Assembly (NCBI RefSeq): GCF_905480005.1
Contig: NZ_CAJQOO010000021.1
Location: 1 to 39,227, forward strand
Reading direction: 5' to 3'
Source: an uncultured Maricaulis sp.
Lineage (GTDB): Bacteria; Pseudomonadota; Alphaproteobacteria; Caulobacterales; Maricaulaceae
Length of the DNA: 39,227 nt
In this document: in pieces, positions 1 to 8,362 of the stretch
Layout: every line of letters begins with the position of its first letter
Position numbering within the stretch: position 1 is the first letter of the stretch
Translations under genes and position numbers: made by a program
Notes under the pieces: generated by a model
Database searches by the model: none
What the model saw: the letters and a program-made list of their open reading frames with translations, nothing else
Told to the model about the DNA's origin: nothing

Positions 1-268
1 CCGCGCCTCGGGAGTGACATCCCGAAGTTCCGGCAGGGCGTGCGACCAGGTCGCGGGGCACTAAACGACCGACCCCATCTACCTGACGCATTGGAATCGG
101 GGTGGAGACAGCCCGGGAAAACTCCGCGAACGGGATGTCGAGGACATCACGGACACCGCAGACCATCAACAGGACACCCCGGTGTCCGCCGACATCCCGT
201 TCCCTCCCATCCTTCGGCGCGAAAGCGTGCGGAGACAAAAGGCGCATCCCGGACACGCGTATAAAAAA
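1..268. other. Left-edge region without a convincing gene
   Basis: The short open frames here have no recognisable protein features, no convincing ribosome binding site and out-of-character composition, so I call no gene. The stretch holds a perfect 6-bp hairpin at 8-25 (TCGGGA/TCCCGA) and a larger nested inverted repeat at 131-199. The word CATCCCG occurs three times (about 19, 194 and 245). It could be the upstream region of a gene to the left, a structured RNA or a small repeat; the sequence does not decide. Confidence 0.4.
131..199. repeat. Nested inverted repeat / long imperfect hairpin
   Basis: CGGGATGTCG at 131-140 is the exact reverse complement of 190-199, and inside it CGGACACCG at 150-158 is the exact reverse complement of 180-188. 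Together they give a two-storey hairpin of 10 and 9 bp. The internal loop is asymmetric (nine bases against one) and the apical loop is 21 nt. No T-tract follows, so it is not a simple terminator. The function is unknown. Confidence 0.6.
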
Positions 269-300
269 GGCCCCGGAGCCTGAACTCCGGGGCCTTTCTT
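269..300. terminator. Bidirectional intrinsic terminator
   Basis: A perfect 10-bp GC stem (269-278 with 285-294, loop CCTGAA) is flanked by an A-run on the left and TTTCTT on the right. On the minus strand it lies just past the S9 peptidase stop and is followed by six T residues, so it should end that transcript. It could also end a plus-strand transcript. Confidence 0.85.
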
Positions 301-316
301 CTCGATCATGTCATCC

Positions 317-2521
317 CTATTCCGCGTCGAGCGGATCAACATCATCCATCAGTTTCTGCATCAGGAAGGTGTAGAGCAGCGCGTCGCTGCGGGCCCGCTC
401 TTCGAGATTGGCGGCGGCAGAGTGACCACCGGCCGTGTTCTCGTAGTAGAGATAGTCATGGCCCAAATCTTCCAGGAGATGTGCCATCTTGCGGGCATGG
501 CCCGGATGGACACGGTCATCCTGGGTCGAGGTGTAGAGATAGATCTCCGGATACGCTCCATTGGCATCGACATTGTGATAGGGCGAGATCGAGCGCAGGA
601 AACCGCCCTCGTCCGGATCTTCCGGATTGCCGTATTCACCCATCCAGGACGCGCCGGCCAGCAGGGTGTGAAAGCGCAGCATGTCGAGCAGCGGCACGGC
701 CGAGACGACCGCATTCCACAGATCAGGGCGCTGGGTGTACATGACACCGGTCAGCAGGCCGCCATTGGACCCGCCATAAACGCCGAGATGACGCGGACTT
801 GTGAGACCGCGTTCAGAGAGATCCTCGGCCACGGCGATCAAATCGTCATAGATGCGCTGGCGATCCATCTTCAGACCGGCCTGGTGCCAGGCAGGACCGA
901 ACTCGCCGCCACCGCGGATATTGGCGACCACATAGGCACCGCCATTTTCGAGCCAGAGCTGGCCACGCGAACCGGAATAGCTCGGGCGGATGGAGACCTG
1001 GAAACCGCCATAGGCGTAAAGCAGGGTCGGCGTCGTGCCATCCATCACCGTGTCTTCATGACGGACCACGAAATACGGAACCATCGTGCCGTCGGTCGAC
1101 GCCACTTCCAGCTGCTCGACAACAAGGCCCTCGGCATCGAACCGGGCCGGGATCGACTTGATCTCCTGAACCGTCAACTCGGCCGCATCGACCATGTAAT
1201 AACTGTCCGGCGTTAGGAAGCCTTCGGCATTCATGAAGGCGACATCATGGTGCGAATTGGTCGAACCGAGGCTGATCGTCATATTGGCCGGGACCGGCAC
1301 GGTCTCGGACGTCCACTGGCCATCGGCATAGTGGAAGGCCTCGAGGCCGCCGACGACATTCTCGTCAATCGCGACCAGGAAGGCCGAAGCGGACGAGCCC
1401 ATTCCGCCCAGAGACTGACGCGGACCGGGCACAAACACGGTCTTGACCGGCGGCAGTTCGCCGCTGGCGGCGAAATCGGCCATGGTGAAGGAGAGCAGCG
1501 CGCCCTGCGGGAAGGTTTCTCCACCTTCCATCGGGGTCCATTCTTCTTCGACCGTGAAGATCAGTTCGCCCTGATAAATGTCCTGGATGGAGGATTTGGA
1601 CGGCAGAGGCAGCTGGACCGGCTCAGCATCGATCGGCAGATACCACCAGGTCGTATCGTAGAATGTGTCCGCTTCCGACGCCATCATGTAGACGGTGCCG
1701 TCATGGTCTTCGGCCCGGAAGGCAAAGAGGCCAACATCGTCCGCATCGCCGCGCACGGCTTCGGTCGCATCGGCGAGATCGGTACCGCGCTCCCAACGAT
1801 AGGCGACCGAGGGATAGCCCGAACTCGTCGTGTCTTCCGGGTCGATGGCAAGGCCAACCATCACGGTGTTCTCGTCAATCCAGCTGACACCACCCTTGGC
1901 TTCCGGTGTCTCGAATCCGCCTTCGACAAAGGCCCGGTCGGAAATCGAGAATTCACGCCGGATCGCCGCATCGGACCCGCCATCGGACAGGGTCAGGATG
2001 CACCGATCATAATCGGGCGCCAGGCAGTTCGAGCCGCGCCAGACCCAATTGCGGTCCTCGGCTTCGGACAGGGCATCAAGATCGAGCACGACATCCCATT
2101 CCGGATCATCGGTGAGATAGCTTTCCAGCGTGGCGCGGCGCCACAGGCCATGGGTTTGCTCGGCGTCCTGCCAGAAATTCCAGATGAAGCCGCCGGAATA
2201 GGAACCGTAGGGAATCCGGTCGGTGGACTGGTAGATGGCCAGTGCCTGGTCGCGGAGCGTCTCGTAACGCTCATCGCCCTGAAGGCGATCAAAGGTGCGC
2301 TCATTCTGCCCCCCGACCCACTCAAGGGCGCGCTCGCCCTCGACGTCCTCAAGCCAGACCCGTGGGTCATTATTGGGATCGATCTGGACGATCTGGCGCT
2401 CGGCCGGCGCGTCCGTTGTAGTGGAGCCCACGTCTTCGCCCTCATCGCTGGCGGGCTGGCTGCAGGCCGCGAGGATGGCGGCGCTGGCGGTCACCGCCCA
2501 GATACTCCGATAAACTCTCAT
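317..2521 (-). CDS. Prolyl oligopeptidase family (S9) serine peptidase, lipoprotein
   Basis: This is a predicted S9-family peptidase of 734 residues, the usual size for prolyl oligopeptidases, which cut short peptides after proline. The C-terminal alpha/beta-hydrolase domain carries the catalytic triad: Ser585 in GGSNGG, Asp669 in DDRVHPG and His700 in AGGHS. The middle is the expected beta-propeller region. I start it at 2521 because the ATG there follows a strong AGGGGAAGAG site and opens a lipoprotein signal ending in LAAC (Cys near residue 20). An in-frame ATG 39 bases upstream would spoil the signal. Membrane-anchored, probably periplasmic, and monocistronic: dapF diverges and a terminator follows. 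The substrate cannot be read from sequence. Confidence 0.93.
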   Translation of the reverse strand: MRVYRSIWAVTASAAILAACSQPASDEGEDVGSTTTDAPAERQIVQIDPNNDPRVWLEDVEGERALEWVGGQNERTFDRLQGDERYETLRDQALAIYQSTDRIPYGSYSGGFIWNFWQDAEQTHGLWRRATLESYLTDDPEWDVVLDLDALSEAEDRNWVWRGSNCLAPDYDRCILTLSDGGSDAAIRREFSISDRAFVEGGFETPEAKGGVSWIDENTVMVGLAIDPEDTTSSGYPSVAYRWERGTDLADATEAVRGDADDVGLFAFRAEDHDGTVYMMASEADTFYDTTWWYLPIDAEPVQLPLPSKSSIQDIYQGELIFTVEEEWTPMEGGETFPQGALLSFTMADFAASGELPPVKTVFVPGPRQSLGGMGSSASAFLVAIDENVVGGLEAFHYADGQWTSETVPVPANMTISLGSTNSHHDVAFMNAEGFLTPDSYYMVDAAELTVQEIKSIPARFDAEGLVVEQLEVASTDGTMVPYFVVRHEDTVMDGTTPTLLYAYGGFQVSIRPSYSGSRGQLWLENGGAYVVANIRGGGEFGPAWHQAGLKMDRQRIYDDLIAVAEDLSERGLTSPRHLGVYGGSNGGLLTGVMYTQRPDLWNAVVSAVPLLDMLRFHTLLAGASWMGEYGNPEDPDEGGFLRSISPYHNVDANGAYPEIYLYTSTQDDRVHPGHARKMAHLLEDLGHDYLYYENTAGGHSAAANLEERARSDALLYTFLMQKLMDDVDPLDAE

Positions 2522-2607
2522 CAGTCTCTTCCCCTCTGATGTGTGTGACGCAATTAACACCGGAGCGGTAGTGGACGTAAAGGGATTGGGGCGGTATCGG
2601 AGCCGTT

Positions 2608-3429
2608 ATGGAAGCCCGTTTGATGAATGGTGCCGGCAATCGGTTCATCCTTGCCGATGTGCGCGGCCAGGTCGCCCGCTTCAATCCTGCCCGCGAGGCG
2701 GTCAGAGCGATGGCGCATGACCATCATTTCGATCAGTTACTTGTGCTCGAGGACAGCGACAGCGCCGACGCCTTCATGCGCATCTGGAATGCCGATGGTG
2801 ACGAGGTCGGCGCCTGCGGAAACGGGACCCGTGCGGCGGCCTGGGCGATGATGCAGGCCCATGGCAGTCGACAGGTCTCGATCGGCACCGCCGGCGGCCT
2901 CCTGCTGGCCAGGGATGCCGGACCGATGACCGTCAGTGTCGATATGGGCGTGCCGCGTCTCGACTGGCAGGACATTCCGCTGGCCCGCCCGATGGACACA
3001 GCCCGGCTTGACTATGCCTGCGAGGCAGACGGGGTCCGCATAGAGGCCCCCGGCGCCGTCTCCATGGGCAATCCGCACGCGGTCTTCTTCATCCGCGATG
3101 TCGAAGCCCTGCCGGTCGCAAGGCTCGGCAGCGAGGTCGAGATGGATCCGCTCTTCCCCGAACGCGTCAATGCCGGCTTTGCGCAGATTCATGATGCCAC
3201 CCACATCCGCTTGCGGGTCTGGGAGCGCGGCGCCGGGATCACAGCAGCCTGTGGCACCGGGGCCTGCGCGGCGCTGGTCGCGGCCCACCGCCGCGGGCTG
3301 GCTGAACGCAAGGCCTCGATCATGGCCGATGGTGGCGAACTTTTCGTGGAGTGGCGAGAGGAAGACGACCACGTCATCCTCACCGGACCGGTCGAGGATG
3401 AAGGTCCCGTGACCCTCGATTTGCGTTAG
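2608..3429 (+). CDS. dapF: Diaminopimelate epimerase
   Basis: DapF interconverts LL- and meso-diaminopimelate, the last epimerisation before meso-DAP goes to lysine and peptidoglycan. At 273 residues it is full length. Both catalytic cysteines are present in their signatures: Cys70 in ACGNGTRAA and Cys215 in AACGTGACA. The family motifs SMGNPHAVF and FPERVNAGF also occur. The N-terminus reads NGAGNRF where many DapF proteins have HGLGNDF, a mild divergence. The ATG at 2608 has GGAG five bases upstream. The gene stands alone, diverges from the S9 peptidase gene and is followed by a hairpin. It should be cytosolic. Confidence 0.93.
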   Translation: MEARLMNGAGNRFILADVRGQVARFNPAREAVRAMAHDHHFDQLLVLEDSDSADAFMRIWNADGDEVGACGNGTRAAAWAMMQAHGSRQVSIGTAGGLLLARDAGPMTVSVDMGVPRLDWQDIPLARPMDTARLDYACEADGVRIEAPGAVSMGNPHAVFFIRDVEALPVARLGSEVEMDPLFPERVNAGFAQIHDATHIRLRVWERGAGITAACGTGACAALVAAHRRGLAERKASIMADGGELFVEWREEDDHVILTGPVEDEGPVTLDLR

Positions 3430-3434
3430 ATCTG

Positions 3435-3465
3435 GCAAATCCACGCACGCAGGTGTGCGTTTTGC
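3435..3465 (+). terminator. Possible dapF terminator hairpin
   Basis: GCAAA (3435-3439) and ACGCAC (3443-3448) pair with GTGCGT (3455-3460) and TTTGC (3461-3465), with a 3-nt bulge and a 6-nt loop. It lies six bases past the dapF stop. There is no long T-tract beyond the stem, so termination strength is uncertain. Confidence 0.5.
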
Positions 3466-3535
3466 AGTTGGCAAAACCTCATATTATCCCTGAACTGGTC
3501 GCAAAGGGGCCGCGTTTCGGGGGGACTTATTTCAC

Positions 3536-4855
3536 ATGACATTCAAGGCAATCGCGCTCGCCACCATTCTGACCGGGCTGGGCACCACATCCGCACTCGC
3601 CCAGGGATCCGGGATCCCGGAAGCCGAGGTCGAGGCGCCGACCCCGCAATCCATCGCGCTGGAATTGTTCGCCGAAGCCGGAAGTTCGCTGCGTGCCGGA
3701 GACACTGAAACCGCCCGCCGGCTGATGCTGGCGGCACTCGATATCAAGCCGGCCCACCCCGCAGTCCTGCGCGCGCTGGTGACCATCGCCACCCGGGCCG
3801 AACGCCCGGATGACGGCTTCGCAGCGCTCGACTCGATGGTCGAGGCAGGGCTGACATTCGCCCCCGCAGACGCGACCCTGACTTTGCTTGAAGCCGCCGA
3901 TGCCGATCGTCTGGCCGGAATCCGGGCCGCCCTTGTTGCGAATGGCGAGCCTGTCGGCGAAGGCGAAGTGATTGCCCGCATCAATCGTCCTGACGCGCTG
4001 ATCGAGGGTGTGGCCATGGATATCGAGACCGACCGCATTTTCGTCTCCTCGGTCGCGGACCGTGAAATTCTTCTCCTGGAACCCTTTGCCCGTGACGAGC
4101 CGATTGTTTTCGCCGACCGCGAGGACGGATTATGGTCGGTCTTCGGCCTCGTCGTGGACGATCGGACCCGCATGCTCTGGGCGGCTTCGGGCACTGTGCC
4201 CCAAACGCCGCTCGCCGACGGTGAGGCCGAGGGTACAGCCCTGTTTGCCTTCGACCTGATCACCGGTGATCTCTACCGCCGCTACACGATCGACGGCGCG
4301 ATCCAGATGGCCGACTTCGTGGTGCGCGATGGCAGCGCCTATATTTCCGACAGCGGGGCGCCCCGCGTCTATCGGCTCGACAATGTTTCCGGCGAACTGG
4401 AAGTGCTGGCGGAAGACCCGCGCTTTGTCAGCCTGCAAGGCGTCGCGCTGGCCCGCGGGGCGCTCTATGTCGCCGATTATTCGATGGGTATCTGGCGTAT
4501 TGACCTGACCGATGGCAGTGCCGGACTGGTGCGAGCCTCTGAAACCAGCCTGATTGGAATTGACGGGTTGCGGCAGACCCGTGACGGGCGGCTGATCGCC
4601 GTGCGCAATGGCGCCGAACCACACCAGGTCATGGCAATCGATCTTGATCCGACTGGCCGGGACGTCGCCAATGTCGACGTTCTGCTTCGTGGCCATGCGT
4701 CCATGGCCGGCAATACCGAGCCGACACTGGTCGACCTGGCTGACGGGCGGGCCTGGCTCGTGAGCAATGCCGCCTGGCCGCTCTTCCCGGCAGACGGCTC
4801 GGTTCCGGATGACGCGCGGCCGGCGACGGCAATCGTCGAGCTCGATCTACGCTAG
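3536..4855 (+). CDS. Secreted TPR-like plus beta-propeller (NHL/SMP-30-like) protein
   Basis: This 439-residue protein begins with a signal peptide, probably cleaved after ALAQ near residue 23. Residues about 35-110 are helical and tetratricopeptide-like (AGDTETARRLMLAALDIKP). From about 145 to the end it has recurring propeller blades with motifs such as YISDSGAPRVYRLD and YVADYSMGIWRID, as in NHL and SMP-30/gluconolactonase-like folds. Such proteins are usually periplasmic binding scaffolds or lactonases. I see no metal-ligand set clear enough to claim enzyme activity. A purine-rich GGGGGG site lies upstream of the ATG. It is monocistronic and convergent with the next gene. Confidence 0.8.
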   Translation: MTFKAIALATILTGLGTTSALAQGSGIPEAEVEAPTPQSIALELFAEAGSSLRAGDTETARRLMLAALDIKPAHPAVLRALVTIATRAERPDDGFAALDSMVEAGLTFAPADATLTLLEAADADRLAGIRAALVANGEPVGEGEVIARINRPDALIEGVAMDIETDRIFVSSVADREILLLEPFARDEPIVFADREDGLWSVFGLVVDDRTRMLWAASGTVPQTPLADGEAEGTALFAFDLITGDLYRRYTIDGAIQMADFVVRDGSAYISDSGAPRVYRLDNVSGELEVLAEDPRFVSLQGVALARGALYVADYSMGIWRIDLTDGSAGLVRASETSLIGIDGLRQTRDGRLIAVRNGAEPHQVMAIDLDPTGRDVANVDVLLRGHASMAGNTEPTLVDLADGRAWLVSNAAWPLFPADGSVPDDARPATAIVELDLR

Positions 4856-4889
4856 GCATCCAGTTGAATGAGGCCGTGCCGCTATCAAG

Positions 4890-4910
4890 CCGGGCCGGCA
4901 CCAGGCCCGG
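4890..4910. terminator. Hairpin between convergent genes
   Basis: CCGGGCC (4890-4896) pairs with GGCCCGG (4904-4910) around a 7-nt loop. It sits in the 55-bp gap between two converging genes and touches the stop codon of the minus-strand gene. No T-tract follows on either strand, so intrinsic termination is only possible. Confidence 0.45.
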
Positions 4911-5288
4911 TCAACCAGTGTCGCGCAAGCTCAGTCCGACGCCACAGGCCTGACGGATCACCACATCTGCCGCCTGGGCCCGTTGGTACAGATTCGCCAG
5001 TTCGTCCGCGGTCAGGCGCTCGTGCGATGGTGTTTGCCCGGCCACGTCCGGATCGCTGGTAATACGCCCGATTTCAGGCATTGCGGCGCCGAGAACACCA
5101 AGCTGATCATGGCTGAAACGGGAATTGGCCTCGCGGGCGATGCAAGTGCAGACCGCAGCCTCCACGCCGGACCGCTCACAGGCCTGAAGGACCGGGGCCT
5201 CACTGACATGGTCGCGAGCGTGGGCAATGCCCGCCATGAAACACAGGCTCAGCACAGCCAGGACACTATGGCGGCTCGGCTTACTCAC
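4911..5288 (-). CDS. Small secreted cysteine-containing protein, unknown function
   Basis: I do not recognise the family. The product is about 125 residues, with a hydrophobic signal (VLAVLSLCFMAGIAHA) and a mature part holding four cysteines (QACERS, VCTC, QACG), which could form disulfides in the periplasm. I choose the GTG at 5288 because GAGGGA lies six bases before it and it gives a compact signal peptide. The ATG at 5312 has no ribosome binding site and adds eight charged or polar residues. It diverges from the lipoprotein gene at 5443. Confidence 0.65.
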   Translation of the reverse strand: MSKPSRHSVLAVLSLCFMAGIAHARDHVSEAPVLQACERSGVEAAVCTCIAREANSRFSHDQLGVLGAAMPEIGRITSDPDVAGQTPSHERLTADELANLYQRAQAADVVIRQACGVGLSLRDTG

Positions 5289-5442
5289 GACACGTCCCTC
5301 ATTCCCCCGCATGGGCGATCAGACGTTTGACGCCAGACCACACACGCCTATGCTCCCTGATGAAGAGTCCGCCCGTTCAAACGGTGCAGGACGAGTCATA
5401 TTAAATGAGGCGAGGGACCGCCAGCGTTACAAGGAGCCTGAT

Positions 5443-5970
5443 ATGAGGCGCGTTCTGATCACTTTGGCCAGCCTGGCTGTGCTGGGCGGCTGCGCAACCC
5501 CGACACCCTACCAGGCCGCGGATGAGGCCGGTCGCGGGTTCACCGAAACCCGCATTGAAAGCAATCGCTACCGGATTTCCTTTGAGGGCAATTCGCTGAC
5601 CGATCGCGAGACGGTGGAAACCTATCTCCTCTACCGGGCCGCCGAGCTGACAGTTGAAAGTGGCTATGACTATTTCACCGTCGTCAATCGCGCGACGGAT
5701 GAGGATACCCGTGTAATGGCGTCCGGTATTGGCCACTCGCCCTATAGCGGCTTTTCGGTCCAGCATGCCTATTTCCACCCCCGCTGGGGCTGGCGGGCAT
5801 GGCGCGATCCGTTCTGGGATGATGTCAGCTATCGCGAAAGCACGCGCTATGAAGCGAGTGCCGAGATCTATTTCGGGCGCGGCACCAAGCCGGACGACCC
5901 AAGCGCCTTCGGCGCGCGCGATGTGATGTCCAACCTCGGCGACCAGATTGTCCGGCCGCCCAGCGACTGA
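5443..5970 (+). CDS. Lipoprotein of unknown function (CC0125/CC1285-type)
   Basis: A 175-residue protein with a clear lipoprotein signal: MRRVLITLASLAVLGGC, lipobox LGGC, Cys17. The mature domain includes ETYLLYRAAELTVESGYDYF, resembling the small lipoproteins annotated after Caulobacter CC0125/CC1285, which have no assigned function. The stretch HPRWGWRAWRDPFWDD is rich in aromatic residues. The ATG at 5443 has AAGGAG six bases upstream; a longer upstream frame would remove the lipobox. A strong terminator follows at 6001, so it is probably monocistronic. Confidence 0.85.
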   Translation: MRRVLITLASLAVLGGCATPTPYQAADEAGRGFTETRIESNRYRISFEGNSLTDRETVETYLLYRAAELTVESGYDYFTVVNRATDEDTRVMASGIGHSPYSGFSVQHAYFHPRWGWRAWRDPFWDDVSYRESTRYEASAEIYFGRGTKPDDPSAFGARDVMSNLGDQIVRPPSD

Positions 5971-6000
5971 CACTTCTACGCCTTCTGAAGCTCAACTCTC

Positions 6001-6034
6001 ACGGGGCCGGTGCGATGCATCGGCCCCGTTTCTT
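6001..6034 (+). terminator. Intrinsic terminator after the lipoprotein gene
   Basis: ACGGGGCCG (6001-6009) pairs perfectly with CGGCCCCGT (6021-6029) around an 11-nt loop and is followed by TTTCTT. It separates the lipoprotein gene from the siderophore-receptor promoter. Confidence 0.85.
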
Positions 6035-6123
6035 GTGGGCCGTGCTTCGTCCTGGAACCGATGCCGGATTGTCACGCGGCGGAACGAAGCGCTGCGAAGA
6101 CACGCGAGATACCGCTCCTGTCC

Positions 6124-6172
6124 TTGACACTCATTCTCGATCGCAATAGCGAGACTTTGATTTTCATTCTCA
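6124..6172 (+). promoter_or_regulatory. Candidate promoter with two Fur-box-like sites
   Basis: TTGACA at 6124-6129 is a perfect -35 box, with a weak TAGCGA 17 bases later. Two sites resemble the 7-1-7 Fur consensus TGATAATnATTATCA. The one at 6125-6139 matches about 10 of 14 positions and overlaps the -35. The one at 6158-6172 (TGATTTTCATTCTCA) matches about 11 of 14 and lies just before the receptor start. The arrangement suits iron repression of an iron-uptake receptor. The motif match is seen; binding is inferred. Confidence 0.55.
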
Positions 6173-6187
6173 TGACCGGGTCAGCGC

Positions 6188-8287
6188 ATGTACAGTAAAG
6201 TTTCGCTCCTGCTTACCACCGTTCTCACTGTGAGCCTCGGTGCAGGCCAAGCCATCGCCCAGGGCGAAGACGTCGATGTCATCGAGATCACTGGCCGCTA
6301 TCTGTCACTCGATCAGCTGAACTCGGTCAAGACGCCGACCCCGATCATCGACGTGCCCCAGAGCCTGTCCATCATCACGGATGTTCAGATCACCGAGCAG
6401 GGCTTCGTCAATTTTGGCGATATCCTGCGCTACACGCCGGGCCTCTCCATCAGCCAGGGCGAGGGGCATCGTGACGCCATCAATATCCGCGGCAACCAGT
6501 CCACCGCCGACTTCTTCCTCAATGGCATTCGCGACGACGTCCAGTACTACCGCCCCCTCTACAATCTGGAACAGGTCGAAATCCTGCGCGGATCCAACGC
6601 CCTGCTCTTCGGTCGCGGCGGCGGTGGCGGCGTGGTCAACCGGGTGACGAAAACACCGGTCGTCGGCGAGGCTTTCCACGGCTTTGGCGCGGCAATCGAC
6701 ACCTTCGGCGCCGGCCAGCTGACGGCCGACATCAATCTGGATACCGGCGATCAGTCCGGAGTCCGCCTGAATGGCTTCATCGAGACCATGGCCAACCATC
6801 GCGACGCCTTTGACGGCACCCGCTATGGCCTCAATCCAACGGCCCGTATTGCGCTGGGCAATGAGACGACGCTGACCGCTTTTTATGAGTATCTCGACGA
6901 TGATCGCGTCGTGGACCGCGGCGTCCCGTCCATCGCTGTAACAGGCGCCCCCGGTCGCCCGCTCGAAGGCTATGACAACACCTTCTTCGGCTCAGCTGAC
7001 CGCAACCGGACGACACTCCAGGCCCACACTTTCCGGGTCCGCGTGGATCATGAATACACCGACCAGCTGCGCGGCAATATCACCGCCCAGTATGCCGATT
7101 ACGACAAGGCCTATCAGAATATCTATGCGGCCGGATTCGACGCCACTGTGATTCCGAACCGGGTCACACTCGACGGCTATCGTGACACGACCGCGCGGAC
7201 CAATCTCATCGTCCAGGGCAATCTCGTCGGGGAATTCCGGACCGGCTCGCTCGAGCATACCCTGCTCGTGGGCGGGGAATACGGCGATCAGGACACGACC
7301 AATGCCCGGGTCGACAACCTGTTTGCCGCCAGCAATGACGACCAGATCAGCATCGACTTCAGCGATCCGCTCGTCATCCCGGACTTCGACTTTGTGACAC
7401 CGGTGCGCGACCGGAGCTCGAGCGTCCAGTTCACCTCACTCTATATTCAGGACCAGATTGACCTGACATCCTCGCTGAAGGTCATGATCGGCGCCCGTTT
7501 CGACCGTTTCGACGTGTCCGTGCTTGACCGGCAGGCGGTCTCAGCGACCGATAATGGTCGCCGCGGCCGTGTCGACGAGGAAGTCTCCCCGCGCTTCGGA
7601 CTGATCTACAAGCCGGCCGACAACATCTCCTTCTATGCCAGCTATTCCGAGACCTTCCTGCCCAGTGCCGGTGATCAATTCCTGACGCTGAGCACAACGA
7701 GCGAGGACATCCAGCCGCAAACCTTCGAGAACCGCGAGATCGGCGCCAAGTGGGACATCAATGCCGATCTGAGCTTCACCGCCGCCCTTTTCCGACTTGA
7801 GCGCGGCCAGTTCACGACCATTGATCCGGACGACCCGTCGATCGTGACCACGGTCGCGGGCAGCACGACCGAGGGTTTCGAGCTTCAGCTGGTGGGTGAG
7901 CTGGCCGATGGATGGACCGTGAATGCCGGCTACAGCTATCTCGATGGCGTCGTCGAGGGCGGCGGTTTTGACGGCAATGCGACCCGTCAGACGCCCGAGC
8001 ACATGGTATCGCTGTGGAACCGCTATCAGATCAATGGTGAACTCGCCATTGCGGTGGGGGCGACCTATCAGGACGCCTACTTCGTGCGTGAGGACAATGG
8101 CGTCGAGCTTCCGGGCTATACCCGCTTCGATGCCGCCGTGTTCTACGATCTGAGCCAGGAAACCCGCATCCAGCTCAATGTCGAAAACCTGTTCGACACG
8201 GATTACTTCCCGGATGCCCACTCCAACTCGAATATCTCGACCGGTGAGCCGCTCAATGCCCGCCTGTCGATCAGTCACGAATTCTGA
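6188..8287 (+). CDS. TonB-dependent siderophore receptor
   Basis: This outer-membrane receptor should import a ferric siderophore using TonB energy. At 699 residues it fits the FhuA/FpvA-like siderophore receptor family. A signal peptide ends near AIAQ (residue 25), followed by a TonB-box-like DVIEITG segment. The plug domain carries DVPQSLSIIT, NIRGNQS, FFLNGIRDD and EILRGSNALLFGRGGGGGVVNR. The rest is a beta-barrel with alternating polar and aromatic strands, ending in Phe as expected for barrel assembly. No sigma/anti-sigma pair or siderophore synthesis genes are adjacent, so it may take a foreign siderophore. Upstream Fur-like sites point to iron control, and a terminator follows. Confidence 0.93.
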   Translation: MYSKVSLLLTTVLTVSLGAGQAIAQGEDVDVIEITGRYLSLDQLNSVKTPTPIIDVPQSLSIITDVQITEQGFVNFGDILRYTPGLSISQGEGHRDAINIRGNQSTADFFLNGIRDDVQYYRPLYNLEQVEILRGSNALLFGRGGGGGVVNRVTKTPVVGEAFHGFGAAIDTFGAGQLTADINLDTGDQSGVRLNGFIETMANHRDAFDGTRYGLNPTARIALGNETTLTAFYEYLDDDRVVDRGVPSIAVTGAPGRPLEGYDNTFFGSADRNRTTLQAHTFRVRVDHEYTDQLRGNITAQYADYDKAYQNIYAAGFDATVIPNRVTLDGYRDTTARTNLIVQGNLVGEFRTGSLEHTLLVGGEYGDQDTTNARVDNLFAASNDDQISIDFSDPLVIPDFDFVTPVRDRSSSVQFTSLYIQDQIDLTSSLKVMIGARFDRFDVSVLDRQAVSATDNGRRGRVDEEVSPRFGLIYKPADNISFYASYSETFLPSAGDQFLTLSTTSEDIQPQTFENREIGAKWDINADLSFTAALFRLERGQFTTIDPDDPSIVTTVAGSTTEGFELQLVGELADGWTVNAGYSYLDGVVEGGGFDGNATRQTPEHMVSLWNRYQINGELAIAVGATYQDAYFVREDNGVELPGYTRFDAAVFYDLSQETRIQLNVENLFDTDYFPDAHSNSNISTGEPLNARLSISHEF

Positions 8288-8310
8288 TCCGGTATCAGAG
8301 CGGCAAGAGA

Positions 8311-8340
8311 AAAGGCCGGAGCCCATGCTCCGGCCTTTCC
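8311..8340. terminator. Bidirectional terminator between receptor and SDR genes
   Basis: AAAGGCCGGAGC (8311-8322) pairs perfectly with GCTCCGGCCTTT (8327-8338) around the loop CCAT. It serves the receptor gene on plus and the SDR gene on minus. Confidence 0.85.
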
Positions 8341-8362
8341 TGTATTCACTTGGCGTCGCTGC

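Noticed and set aside
308-2539. Long plus-strand open frames (308-1216 and 1247-2539)
   Set aside because: They lie wholly opposite the S9 peptidase, which has its catalytic triad and lipobox; their translations show no domains and come from GC-rich antisense frames.
2737-3474. 245-residue minus-strand frame opposite dapF
   Set aside because: DapF has both catalytic motifs; the antisense frame has none.
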